Shown in pieces: positions 23,450 through 34,189 of a DNA stretch of 64,000 bases. A program made the translations under genes and the position numbers. Each line of letters starts with the position of its first letter. Within the stretch, counting starts at the first letter, position 1. Origin of the DNA: Rhynchospora pubera (lineage: Eukaryota; Streptophyta; Magnoliopsida; Poales; Cyperaceae); the NCBI GenBank assembly GCA_028095005.1, contig CM051460.1, forward strand, positions 62,721,676 to 62,785,675, written 5' to 3'. A model generated the notes under the pieces. It ran no database searches. It was not told where the DNA came from and saw nothing but the letters and a program-made list of their open reading frames with translations.

Positions 23450-24559
23450 GTGAACAAGACAAGAACAAAAGAACTAGAACAATCTTGATTTCCACTCTCT
23501 AGTTCTTGTTCCGTCGACAAAGAAGAACTGAGAACAGCTCTGTAGTTCGTTGTTCGCAAAAAATTTTTCGTCGTTTTGTTCCGCGTGAACAAGCCATGTG
23601 GTTCAACAACATTTGCATTTAAAAATAGAAATAAGCATAGTTTGTATAACCAGCTCAAAGTTGTCATTATTATGGACCTTTTCATGCATGTCTTGCTATC
23701 TATATATATTCATTTATTTTTACACTTCGCTTGTATCTAACATTAAAATAAATCTGCCTGTAGGAAACTATTAATAGGATCAACTTTGCTGCTGACCAAC
23801 AATTAATGGTACAGAAAACATTCTTTTAAGTTGTATGAATTGTAAAATTAAAAGATACACCTAAAACATTTTGGCAATGAAAAGAACAAAACGGATGAAT
23901 CCCAAAACATATGGAATATATATGTAATATCATTTTCATGGCACAAAAGCACAAGTGAACAGACCCTTTCTATTGTGCCATTTATTTTCATTCTTCTACA
24001 ATGAACCTTCTTTCTTTCTCTAATTATACCAGTATATTTAAACAAATATGGTAGGATTTGATACAAAACTTCAATGTTTTTGTTAAACAGAAAATGGAAT
24101 TTAAACACCAATTGCTTATGCCTGACAAATCAAGATTAACAAAGAGCCAACATACAAATGTAGTTGAAGGACGTGTTAATTAAAATTGATCCAACAATAT
24201 TAAGTTTAAGATCTACCTCCATCTGACTACTCATAACAGTTTCAATATTTTTCTATCTAGAAGGACGTGGCAGAATGCTCAGTCCTAATGTGGCCGAAGA
24301 GGAGGTACAATATTTTTGTAGCATCATTATTTATGTTTCGACTATTCTCCTTGGCTAAAATATTCAGGTTTTCTGTGTACATGGAAACACTACTCCCGTT
24401 AGAGTCCAATTTTTCATTACCAGTACAAAAACAATAAACTAATTTGCTACCAAAATAATTAAGCAAAGTAGAAAAAAAAGAGTGTGCCAAAGCCGATTTT
24501 GAAAAAAAACTGCTTAAACTAATTTAATTAAACCCAAATTGCAGTCTAAAATTCAAATT
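23450..24559. other. Intergenic, nothing recognised
   Basis: The first 170 bases still carry GAACAAGAACA-type repeats like the element just before. The rest is unique AT-rich sequence without a supported gene or repeat boundary. Confidence 0.5.
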
Positions 24560-25266
24560 AAATTAATTTAATTACCTTCTTCTTCTTGAGGTGTCGTCGC
24601 AGTGGTGGCTGTCGAGAGAGAGAGAGAGAGGAGGCCGACGAGAGGGGGTGTTGGCCTGCTAGGGTTTGTTTCAAGAGGGCGTGAGAGTTGAGAGGGGAGA
24701 GTGTCGTCGCCCACGAGAGGAGGCCGGCCAAAAAATGAGAGGGAAGAGGCCGACTAGAGGGAAAATTGACCGGCTAGGGTTTGTTTCGATAGAATGTGAG
24801 AGTCGAGATAGGGAGAGTTGGAGATTTTTCAGAAAAACCAGAGGGAGTAGACAATCGAGAAAATCGATCCATTTGAAATCTCGATTTTCCTTGTGCGGTT
24901 GCGGCTGGCATTTGATGAGGAATAATGGAGGAGAGAGAAGAAAGCTGGAAACCCTAACAAAAATATCAGAAAAATCTATAACATTCTTTATAGAAAAAAC
25001 ATTATCAGAAGGAAAATGATAATCTGTAACGCTTTTTATATAAAACACGTTATAGATCTGTAACGTTTTTTTATATAAAAATGTTACAGAATCTTTGATA
25101 CATATTATTTTATTTTTTGACGAAAAATTTGTAATGCTTTATTTATAAAAAAACGTTACAGATTAGATTCACATTTTTTCACACGCCTATTTTTGACAGA
25201 TCTCTAACAGGTTTTAAAGAAAACGTTACAGATGATCCGTTACAAAAGCTTATTTTTGTGATAGTG
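24560..25266. mobile_element. Terminal fragment of a CACTA (En/Spm) element
   Basis: The right end, read on the minus strand, begins CACTATCACAAAAATAAGC, a CACTA-type terminus. Inside it lie several copies of AACGTTACAGAT / ATCTGTAACG (about 25020-25250), the subterminal repeats expected of this superfamily. A GC-richer part at 24600-24830 contains a diverged internal duplication (GCTAGGGTTTGTTTC twice). I did not find the opposite terminus, so the left limit is approximate. Confidence 0.65.
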
Positions 25267-25918
25267 ACATAAAATATTATTAGTTACTCCTTTATTTTTA
25301 ATAAGAATAAATTTTTCTAGTAGTCACTGAACTTTATATATAATCCAATTTTGATCCCCAAACTTTAAATTCTCCATTTAACATCCTTCAACTTAACAAT
25401 CATCCATTTTTGGTCCCTCCATCCACATTCCGTCTCTATTCTATCTACTACGAACTAACGGTAGATGTGCAAATCGAAAACGATTTTGCTCCGACCTCAA
25501 CTATTGCCTTCTCTCTTACTTAAACATTGGTGCTTTCTCTTGATTGATTAGGTGTCTATCCAATCGAAAACGGAGGCTTCGATGCTATCTCATTTACGCT
25601 CCTATATTCTCCCTTAATCTTATCTTTTGTCGCCGACGCCCATCTTCCACCTCAACATCGTGGGCCTGGTTCTCTCTTTTATTATCCTTGCTTAAGTGTT
25701 GGTCCCTTCTCTTTTCACTCAGACACATTTTCCCTCTTTAATTTGAGAAAAAAAAACTGATAAAAGCAAAAATAAAAGAAAAGGGGTGATGAAGGCTAAG
25801 CACGGGCAGACGAGGTGGCGGAGACAACTACGAGGCAGGTGATGGTTGCAACACAAATCGCTGACGTGAGCCTTTGATCCCATTCCTTTTTTTTTTTGGC
25901 ACGGTGCACTCTCTCTAA

Positions 25919-26059
25919 GGGTGCGTTTGGATCGTTGGAAGAAAGAAGAAGAAGAAGGAAGAAGAAGAAAAAAAATTATAAACAATTCAAACTCTTCACA
26001 AAGTTACACACTTTCCAATACTTCTTCCCACTTCTTCCCACACCTATCCAAACGCACCC
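25919..26059. mobile_element. Tourist-like MITE (GGGTGCGTTTGGAT ends)
   Basis: 141 bp with ends GGGTGCGTTTGGAT / ATCCAAACGCACCC and TAA at 25916-25918 and 26060-26062. The 3-bp TAA duplication fits PIF/Harbinger-type MITEs. The interior AACTCTTCACAAAGTTACAC is shared with the MITE at 32372-32523. Confidence 0.85.
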
Positions 26060-26514
26060 TAATTGTTTTATTTCCTTTGTGAAATTTACAAGATTCAAAT
26101 TGATTAAAGTTGAATTATTATGTGATCTCTTAAATTTTGTTGATGCTTGAATCTATGGTAGTGCACGATGTATAGGTTTTGTGTTTACTGTAATTACAAG
26201 CCAGGAGAGAAGACAAATCTTGTAAGAATGTAATTGATCGAAAAATGTAATGTATAGAGGAGTTCCTATATACATATATAGACATAGTTAGGCTAAGTAC
26301 AATAATTGAACTTAATGTAAATAACTAAATATCTAAGCACTACTTAGTCTGCGCACGATGGTCATTTTTCATGAACCTCCCTTGTATTTTATTTGGTAGT
26401 ATCATGGTACATGTGACATGTCTTGTACTAGTTCAATACAACTTTAATTTCAATTTTTGATAAACAAACTCTTGATTTCAAGGACTGATTTGAGAAGTTT
26501 CGAGACTTAATTCA

Positions 26515-28350
26515 TGTTAGAATATGCTCAATTTTAATTTTTGTGACTAATTACATTTAATCAATCCAATTAAACAAAAAGTATTAGGAAATCGCTCAAT
26601 TTTAATTTTTAGACTAATTACACTTAATTAATCCAATTAAACAAAGAGCAAGTAATGATCTAGTGCTAAGTCAATTGACACACAAGAGATAGGTGGGAAA
26701 TTTGTACCTCTCTTGATATCGCAATCAAGAGGCTCGATCCTACGACTTAGAAATCGATGACGTGCTCTCCTTGCACCTCTGCCATGGTTGATGGCCGCCT
26801 CGAGTCCACCTAGAGATTAACCAAGGTCTAAATCGATTCGTGCTAGCGATTCGATTAGAACAAAGCTAATCCTAAGGATCAACCCTCTTCAAGAATCAAC
26901 CTATTTGATTTTGGTGGAGAGTTGTAGCTCAACACATGAGCATATAGAGGAGAGGAGGAGAGAGTGGCGCCGGCCTATGGGGAAGAAAGAGGTGGCGGCT
27001 AGGTATGTCAAGAGAGAAGGTTGGACTTTGCTACTATACGCCTCCTTATATAGTGCACAAACCCTACCTACCTCTTACCATCTATTTACAAGAATGCCAC
27101 CTACCTACCACCCTATATGGTTGGCCCTATTATGGGCTTTTGGGCCTCTCATCTCAATTGTTTAGGCCTCTAATTCATATAATTAGAACCTACTCCAAAT
27201 GTTCTTCAATTGGGCTATAAATTCAATACATACATATTGGCCCAATAAATTAATATAACTATTTATATTAAATTGTGTCGAACTAAAATAATTATTAACT
27301 AATTAATAATTATTCTAGGATTAGCTAATACATTAATTTATTTCCATATGATCCATTTGACTTAATTAATTATAACGGTATATAATTAATTAATCAACTT
27401 ATCATATTTCCGCAATACGCAATATATATTGCGAATAAATAAATAATGCATTGTCTTGGTCAAAACTCTATTTTGTGTGACCCTTTGAGAATTTATGCTA
27501 AGTTGGACATGGAATTAAATTGCTATTTAATTCCAATAATCATAAGCGGTATCTAGCAACACGTTATGATTCCCGATTCGCATAAATAGTGTACTGCTAC
27601 AGTATTTAAATCCTGCATAAGAGAATAAAAGTATTTCTCTATTTTGATTCTTATGTCACACGATATCATCGTATAATCCAAGATAGAAATGTGTCATTCT
27701 TGCAGATTATACGTTTCTTGATCTAGAGTTGATCGCCTAGTTGCGCGCATACGATCCAACTCCATCAAGGGGCCCAAACAGATATCGTCACTCACTAAGT
27801 GAATTAATGAGGGACATACGGTTTTCTTGATGATTAGCTTTTCCCCGCACAATTCAAGAGAACATAAATAAAGTCCGTATAGCAGCCCTTATCGGGAATC
27901 AGCGGTAGATAATATTTATTGAACCTATCCTCATGTGGAAAAGATAAACATCTTAAACTTAGAACCAAAATCATAACGAAATAAATAATGACACATAACA
28001 CAATCTATATATTTATTTCGCTGGGTCAAGTCATGTACTATGTTCTGTAACATATACATATGCAATTAAGTTGGTAACTCCTTACCTATGATCTGTAGAA
28101 ATTAATTATCACTTAACTTGCATACTAAACTTATATGATAATTAATGTTCCTTGTTAATTATCAAGATTATGGACCGTTTAGATTTATTATTGTCATTCT
28201 AAAGAATGATCCACAGAGATCTACAATTCAGATCCTCAATCTGAATGATCTGTCAATAATAAACCTAGGAACAGATGATAAAATATCATCCATAACATAA
28301 ACTAATATTTAAGTCATTAAATTATTAACTTCTAAGACATAACTCCAACA
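26515..28350. repeat. Probable solo LTR (1836 bp) with 5-bp duplication
   Basis: Bounded by TGTTAGAATATG and CATAACTCCAACA (short inverted TGTTRGA/TCCAACA) with ATTCA at 26510-26514 and again at 28351-28355. TG...CA ends plus a 5-bp duplication are the LTR signature. There is no internal domain or second LTR, so I infer LTR-LTR recombination. The length and sequence style suggest a Ty1/copia family. A near-tandem duplication of about 75 bp lies at 26523-26650. Small open frames inside (26905-27220) are not convincing. Confidence 0.75.
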
Positions 28351-28720
28351 ATTCACTCATCTGTTCTCACTCTTACAATGTCAACACCAGTGAAAAAAGA
28401 AGAAAGCATCGAAGTTCTAAAATCAAAAGAGGGAGAGAGGAAAGAAGCATCGAAGTTCTAAAAAAAAAGAAGAGAGTTGGGTAGGATAGAAAAAAAAATA
28501 TATTAAAAACTGTCGGTGAACCCTATTTGCACATTCACTGTTAGTATTTAGACAAAACACAAACGGAATAGGGATGGAGGGACCAAAAACGAATGATTAT
28601 GGATGATTGCTAAGTTTAAGGACTCTAAACGGAGAATTGAAAGTTTAGGACCAAAACTAAATTATATATAAAGTTTAGGACTTTCGAAAAAATTTACTCT
28701 TTTAATAAATACTCATTCCT

Positions 28721-29194
28721 ACTATTTTAGTTATTTTCTTGCAAGTACAATTCTGTTTAAAAATTTTTCCTTTATTTTTTTCATGTATTTTTTTCTAAAT
28801 TGAACTAAATAATGAGAGAAATAATTTGACATGGGCAAAGAGAAAGACGAGAAAGAAGAGAGTGAGAGAGCAAAAATAGATCTTTAATTTGAACCGTTGG
28901 AACTAATCTCAACGGTTAACAGAAGTTCCGTGCGTAATGAAGGAATGGGCGGAGAGCAAAAGCAGACCTTTAATCCGAAGCCCTAGATCAAGTTGGAATG
29001 GGCCCACCCCATTGACTTAAATCAATCAATGAATCGATCGATAAATCCAATTCAATCCCCACTTCTACTCGTTACTTTACTTGTCTCTCTTCTCCATCTC
29101 CAATTCTCCATCTGATAGTCTTTTTATCTCGTTTTTGATCGGATTGGAGAAGGAAGGAAGGAAGGAAGGAAGGAAGGAAGGAAGGAACGCTTCT
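28721..29194 (+). promoter_or_regulatory. Upstream region and 5' UTR of the cathepsin B-like gene
   Basis: Contains an imperfect direct repeat (GAGAGCAAAA..AGA.CTTTAAT near 28861 and 28952) and ends in an (AAGG)n microsatellite at about 29149-29187, directly before the ATG. No clear TATA box. Confidence 0.4.
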
Positions 29195-32072
29195 ATGTCG
29201 ATGATGATGAAGAATGGTCATCAAGGACAAGGACAAGGAGGGCTGCTGTTGCTTCTGGTTGTTCCTCTTCTTCACCTCCAGGTACCCATCTCTCATCTCT
29301 CTCACCTCCACCAATTGCAAAATTGCAAATTGCAAATTGCAAATTGCAATTGCTTGCTTTGATCGCCTTCTCTCATCTCTATAAATTAAATAGGTACTTG
29401 CGCTGGAGCACATCAAAACCCCTCCTTCGCCTTCCCACCGCCTCATTCTCCAGGTACAGTAACATACGTACGCACTTTCTTCTTTCTTATTAATTCTATT
29501 CTATTCTTATAACAACCAAGCAACCAAGCATCTCGTTAATTTAATTTAATTTAATTTTAATTAATTACTCTTTCTTCCCTTTTACCAGGATTCCATTGTC
29601 CAACATGTTAATACTGGCTCTGCTGCCTGGAGCTGGACTGCCACCTCAAACCCCTACTTCGCAAACCACACTGTCAGTCGCTTACTCACTCTTAGCTCAT
29701 TTTTTTTTTTGGAACTAAGTAGGGTGTTACCCTACCACTTTTCTCATTTATAAGAAAAGCAACATACAATGTTCAGCAAATCCGATACAGATTTGGTACA
29801 AAACGCTAAACTAGCGTACACCCCTTTAATGATTCCGCATCCCTGAAACTCTTCATCTTATTACAAAAATGCCTATATGGCACTTTAATTCAATAGTACC
29901 ACATATAGATTTTTCTAACAGAAAACAAAATTACACCACTACAACTTCATGGTAACAAAGAGCACCAGTGAATAGAATTTTTGAAGTATGTCAAGCTGCC
30001 ACTTCAGTACTTAACATCCACCCTTCCTCAGAAACATGCTCAATCCACTCATCCACATCTTCCTGCATTTCCTCCATCCACCCAGGCAACTGTATAGTGT
30101 AGATATCGTGTCCATCCTCTGTCATCCATTGCTTCATCTGCGCCTGCACCTCCACAGGCCAAGCTTCTGCCCAATAGTGGACAATAGATTTAATTTTTTG
30201 ACAATACACTCCAACAGTTATAGGGACTGATTGCTGAAAACAACAATTATTTCTCTCTAGCCAACAGACCCAGCAAACAGAAAAATAACAACAGATTCAT
30301 TATAATTCATTCAGGTTGCCCAATTCAAACATATGCTCGGTGCAAAACGCCCCCCACCAGCTGCACTCCACCAATTCCCTCTACTGACCCACCAAAATAA
30401 CAACATCTCCTTACCCAAACACTTCGATGCTCGGGCTGCGTGGCCTCAATGCACCACTATCTCCGCAATCCTTGGTTAGCTACCTCCTTACCTCACCTCA
30501 TCTCCATCTCCCATCTATTTTTTAAATCTTTCCATTTTTCATTTTATTTTTTCCTTCCTTCTTTTTTGCGGTTTTGCCCTTTAACTGTAATCTCCCTTTC
30601 TAACTTTTGCCGCCCTTCCATGCCATTCCATGTCATCTCATCTCATCTTCTGGTGCAAACAAATTCTAAAAATTGCGCTGCCTCCAATAGACCAAGTAAG
30701 CTAATCCATCCCTTTTACCATATTTATTTATTATGGCCCTCATTTCATTCTGTTATCTCTATTATGCTACAATAGTGCTTATAATAATATTTGTTATGAT
30801 CAGGGCCACTGTGGCTCATGCTGGGCTTTTGGTGCTGTTGAGTCGCTGTCAGATCGTTTCTGCATCCATTTTGGCATGGTACTGCATTTATGTTCTACAA
30901 TTGTCTTCTGTTCAAAACTTAAAATTTTGCTTGATTTAGTTTTACATAGCTAACGGGCCTGGATGCATTTACATCACTGATCTCATCTTTTCTTCTTGGC
31001 TTCTGGTAGAACATCTCACTGTCTGTGAATGATCTGCTGGCATGTTGTGGTTTCATGTGCGGAGATGGATGCGATGGAGGCTATCCAATTTATGCATGGC
31101 GTTATTTTGTCCAGAACGGTGTTGTTACCGAAGAGGTCATTTTGGTTTTTTTTTTTCCCCCATTTTGCATATAGTTTTTGCTTGTGTTATGACTGACATT
31201 ACAAGCCTAAAAACCATTTGCATTCTATTTGTTGAGTGTGCAGTGCGATCCATACTTTGACCAGACAGGATGCGCGCACCCAGGGTGCGAGCCCGAATAT
31301 CCAACCCCAAAATGTGAAAAGAAATGCCAATTAAAGAACCTCCTTTGGGCAGATGCCAAGCATTTCAGTGTAAACGCCTACAGAATTAATCCCGATCCTC
31401 TAGATATAATGGCAGAGGTTTATAAAAATGGCCCTGTAGAAGTTGCCTTCACTGTTTACGAGGTTAGTCTGTGACTTGAGAGTAAATTTCTTGTATTTTC
31501 TTTTCTTTTTTAAATTAAAATTTGGTTGTAAGTTAACCCTAACTGGAGATATCCAATCTCATTTAATGTCACACGGGGTTAACGACTTGATAGGATTTTG
31601 CTCACTACAAGTCGGGAGTATACAAACATGTGACGGGTGATGTGATGGGGGGCCATGCAGTCAAGCTCATTGGATGGGGAACCAGTGAAAAGGGCGAAGA
31701 TTACTGGGTTTTGTCACTTTCTTTTGTCCTTTTTCTTTCTTGTTCAATTCTGAGATCTGCTTACCTTATGTAATATCTGTATTTATTCATCTATCTGCTG
31801 TCTTGCAGCTTCTTGCCAATCAGTGGAACAGAGGATGGGGTGATGTAAGATTATTTGATCCTTCTCTATACTTGTTTGTTAAGTTGTCGAGTTTTATCAG
31901 CTCTAATCCAATCCAATTATGTCTTCTAATTCTGTGATTGCAGGACGGATACTTCAAGATCCTAAGGGGGAGCAATGAATGTGGAATAGAAGCTGATGTT
32001 GTTGCGGGATTGCCGTCCACCAAGAATTTGGTCAAAACTTATGCAGGCGCTGATTCTGCTGTTTCATTCTAA
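29195..32072 (+). CDS. CTB: Cathepsin B-like cysteine protease (peptidase C1A)
   Basis: A papain-fold secreted/vacuolar protease; plant cathepsin B proteins act in senescence and programmed cell death. Eleven coding exons: 29195-29281, 29394-29453, 29589-29672, 30315-30474, 30691-30695, 30804-30878, 31010-31135, 31244-31462, 31594-31707, 31809-31844, 31944-32072. They give 364 aa, close to Arabidopsis CTB3 (359). A hydrophobic N-terminal run (GLLLLLVVPLLHL) acts as the signal peptide. The propeptide (VAQFKHMLGAK) is followed by the mature start (LPKHFDARAAWPQC). Catalytic Cys138 lies in GHCGSCW, His293 in GGHAVKLIGWG and Asn314 in ANQWNRGWGD. The occluding loop HPGCEPEYPTPKC typical of cathepsin B is present. 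The family-invariant DQ before GHCGSCW is supplied only by the inferred 5-nt exon 5. I chose the ATG next to the signal peptide; an in-frame ATG also lies at 29081. Confidence 0.93.
29699..30300 (-). mobile_element. 5'-truncated LINE (L1-type) 3' end in CTB intron 3
   Basis: On the minus strand a reading frame gives WLERNNCCF...KIKSIVHYW, the pattern of the C-terminal zinc-binding/RVT-associated region of plant LINE ORF2. A stop, about 290 bp of 3' UTR and a poly-A tail follow (T-run at 29699-29711 on plus). The 5' limit near 30300 is approximate and no target duplication is clear. The insertion is antisense to the host gene and has enlarged the intron without touching splice sites. Confidence 0.62.
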
Positions 32073-33332
32073 TCAGAGCTGCCTCCATTGCATTCACACC
32101 CCACTCTCTCTTCTGCTCTTATATATATTCGATCCGATTCATGGAACCACGTTACTTTTGGGATCTCAATATTAATGGTGCTTCCCTGATTGTTTATTGT
32201 ATTAAAAGGAAAAAAAATGGTTACTGCTAAAGAAAACACTTGTCAAAATTATTAGAAGCTCAGGCAAGCTAGAGGTGTGAAGCTGGCTGGCAATCAATGG
32301 TGCAAATTTGTACTTCTAACGTTGAAGAGAACAATAAATACATGGGTAGTGGCATTTAGTATACACTCTATGGCTCCGTTTGGATGAGCTTAGGAATAAG
32401 GAAATAGTTTCTTCCCACTTTCAAATTTATTATAAACAATTTAAACTCTTCACAAAATTACACACTTTTCAATACTTCTTTCCTTAATCCTCTTATTTCT
32501 ACACCATCCAAATGGATGGAGCCTATATAAAAAGTCTTTCTGCCGTTCCACACTGTTACTACCCAAGCTACGTTCAATTTGGTGAGTTGACGAGAAAGAC
32601 GCACGTGGTCGATATTGGGGAACAACTATTTGTGCGCAAATAAATCGGCATCATGTGCTTTTCAAAATTAGTTTCATGGATGAAGTTGGCAATGTGACCA
32701 TTTGAAGTCCTGACTTTGAAGAGCATTTTGTTCATTCTTGGATTCCTGGGGATTCGATTAGTAGTCCGGTCAATATCAGATCCCTAATTCTAATCCTAAT
32801 CCTCATCATTATCTCAATCCTATATTCCTATGCTATGCTCATTCCTCCTGACCGTTTGAGCTTGGTTGCCGTTGCAATTTTTATAATCTTGTTGTGTTTT
32901 TGCCAGTTCATAGTTTCAAGGCTGTAGAGTTTCAAGGCTGTAGACTAAATCTCTAAAGACCAGAAAAATATTGGATACATCAACAAATCGCATGCATAGT
33001 AATGCATTCTAAATCCAGTTACGCTGGCTACAGTTCATGCTAGGGCATAAATATAAAAACGCTAAGACAGAATAAACACTGGTTTAAAGTCCATTATACT
33101 ATTATCATTGATAACATACTAATCCATGCATTCTAAATCCAACTATCCAGTGGTGCACATATTACACGAAATCAGCAACAGCATCTTTAACAGTCGCCTT
33201 TTTTTTCGCTCCCCGAAATCACATGACAAAGCAAGCTTGGACCATTTTTGTACAATTTACCAGCGGCCCAATGGAGAGGGTGCATTAAAATTAAACAAAT
33301 CAGCTAAGTTCATGGATCCGATCATTTCTTAA

Positions 33333-33364
<32 letters not shown>

Positions 33365-34189
33365 AGGAAATGTATGTATTGCGTGTTAGAGATCGCAACT
33401 TTCTTTGCTTTTACAAGCCACTAGATGCATAGTTGCGGCTCCGCCGGCTGTCACAACCATAACCTAGATATCATATGTTTAGTATTTAATATAATATATT
33501 CATCATATTTTGCATCGACGGGAGTTTGTTAACGTTGTTTATGTTTTTTTTTTATGTTTAATGTATTTTATTTGCCTTAATGAACGCACGAAATATTACC
33601 TAAAATCATCACGAAAAATGAAAAATGGAAATATCTATTTCACTTATGAAATGAACTACCAACATAAAGAGCTAATATGAGAAAATAAAAAAATAAAATA
33701 TCGAAAGAAAAAAATTACAGAGTTTTTGGTGGAAAAGAATATGGAAATAGACGGTTGAGATTTTGAAGATCTAAAGGCCTAAATTTTTCTAGAGATACAA
33801 AATCACACTCCATAGTTCTCTCTAGTTCAAAATTACCAACTTGAATATATGTTTAATGAGCCCATGAGGGAAAAAATGAAAACCAAAAAAATACAAACAA
33901 AACATTACATGGCTTTTATGCATTTTTAAAAAAAAAATCTAACGTATTATTTAACATAATGGAAGTTAGACTAGCTTCTGTAGCATACAAGTAATTATCA
34001 TCATAAATTCACTAGCATAAATACATTAATTTATTTGGTTCGTTAAATCAATCTATCCATCTATCCTGTGAAGATACCAGACGCTAGGCACCCAAACCCG
34101 GCAAATTAAGCAAAATTCAAAGCAAAAGCAATTAGGCAATAACATTACCAGACTTGAGTGACCTACTGATTTCTGAAGATTGTAAAGCT
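32073..34189. other. Convergent intergenic region, 3' flanks of CTB and RH50
   Basis: Apart from one Tourist-like MITE (32372-32523) I see only unique AT-rich DNA: a repeated ATGCATTCTAAATCCA (33002 and 33126), an (ATA)n run at about 33333-33358 and AT-rich low complexity at 33470-33980. No gene. Confidence 0.5.
32372..32523. mobile_element. Tourist-like MITE (GGCTCCGTTTGGAT ends)
   Basis: 152 bp, ends GGCTCCGTTTGGATG / CATCCAAATGGATGGAGCC, with TAT at 32369-32371 and 32524-32526. It shares the AACTCTTCACAAAATTACAC interior with the MITE at 25919-26059, so both belong to one family. It lies about 300 bp past the CTB stop codon. Confidence 0.8.

Larger units (their letters stand above)
25285..28720. 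mobile_element. TIR element interrupted by a solo LTR
   Basis: The left arm (about 25292-25440) and right arm (about 28545-28715) are inverted repeats: ACTTTATATATAAT, AATTCTCC, TTAGCAATCATCCAT and TTTTTGGTCCCTCCATCC occur on the left and complemented on the right, at about 75-80 percent by eye. The exact ends and target duplication are unclear. A similar one-ended remnant sits near 55838-55985. It is non-coding. Confidence 0.6.

Noticed and set aside
30475..30480. Reading CTB exon 4 straight on or using a longer exon 4
   Set aside because: The frame hits TAG within two codons after CTT, and no other GT downstream restores the DQ residues with correct phase.
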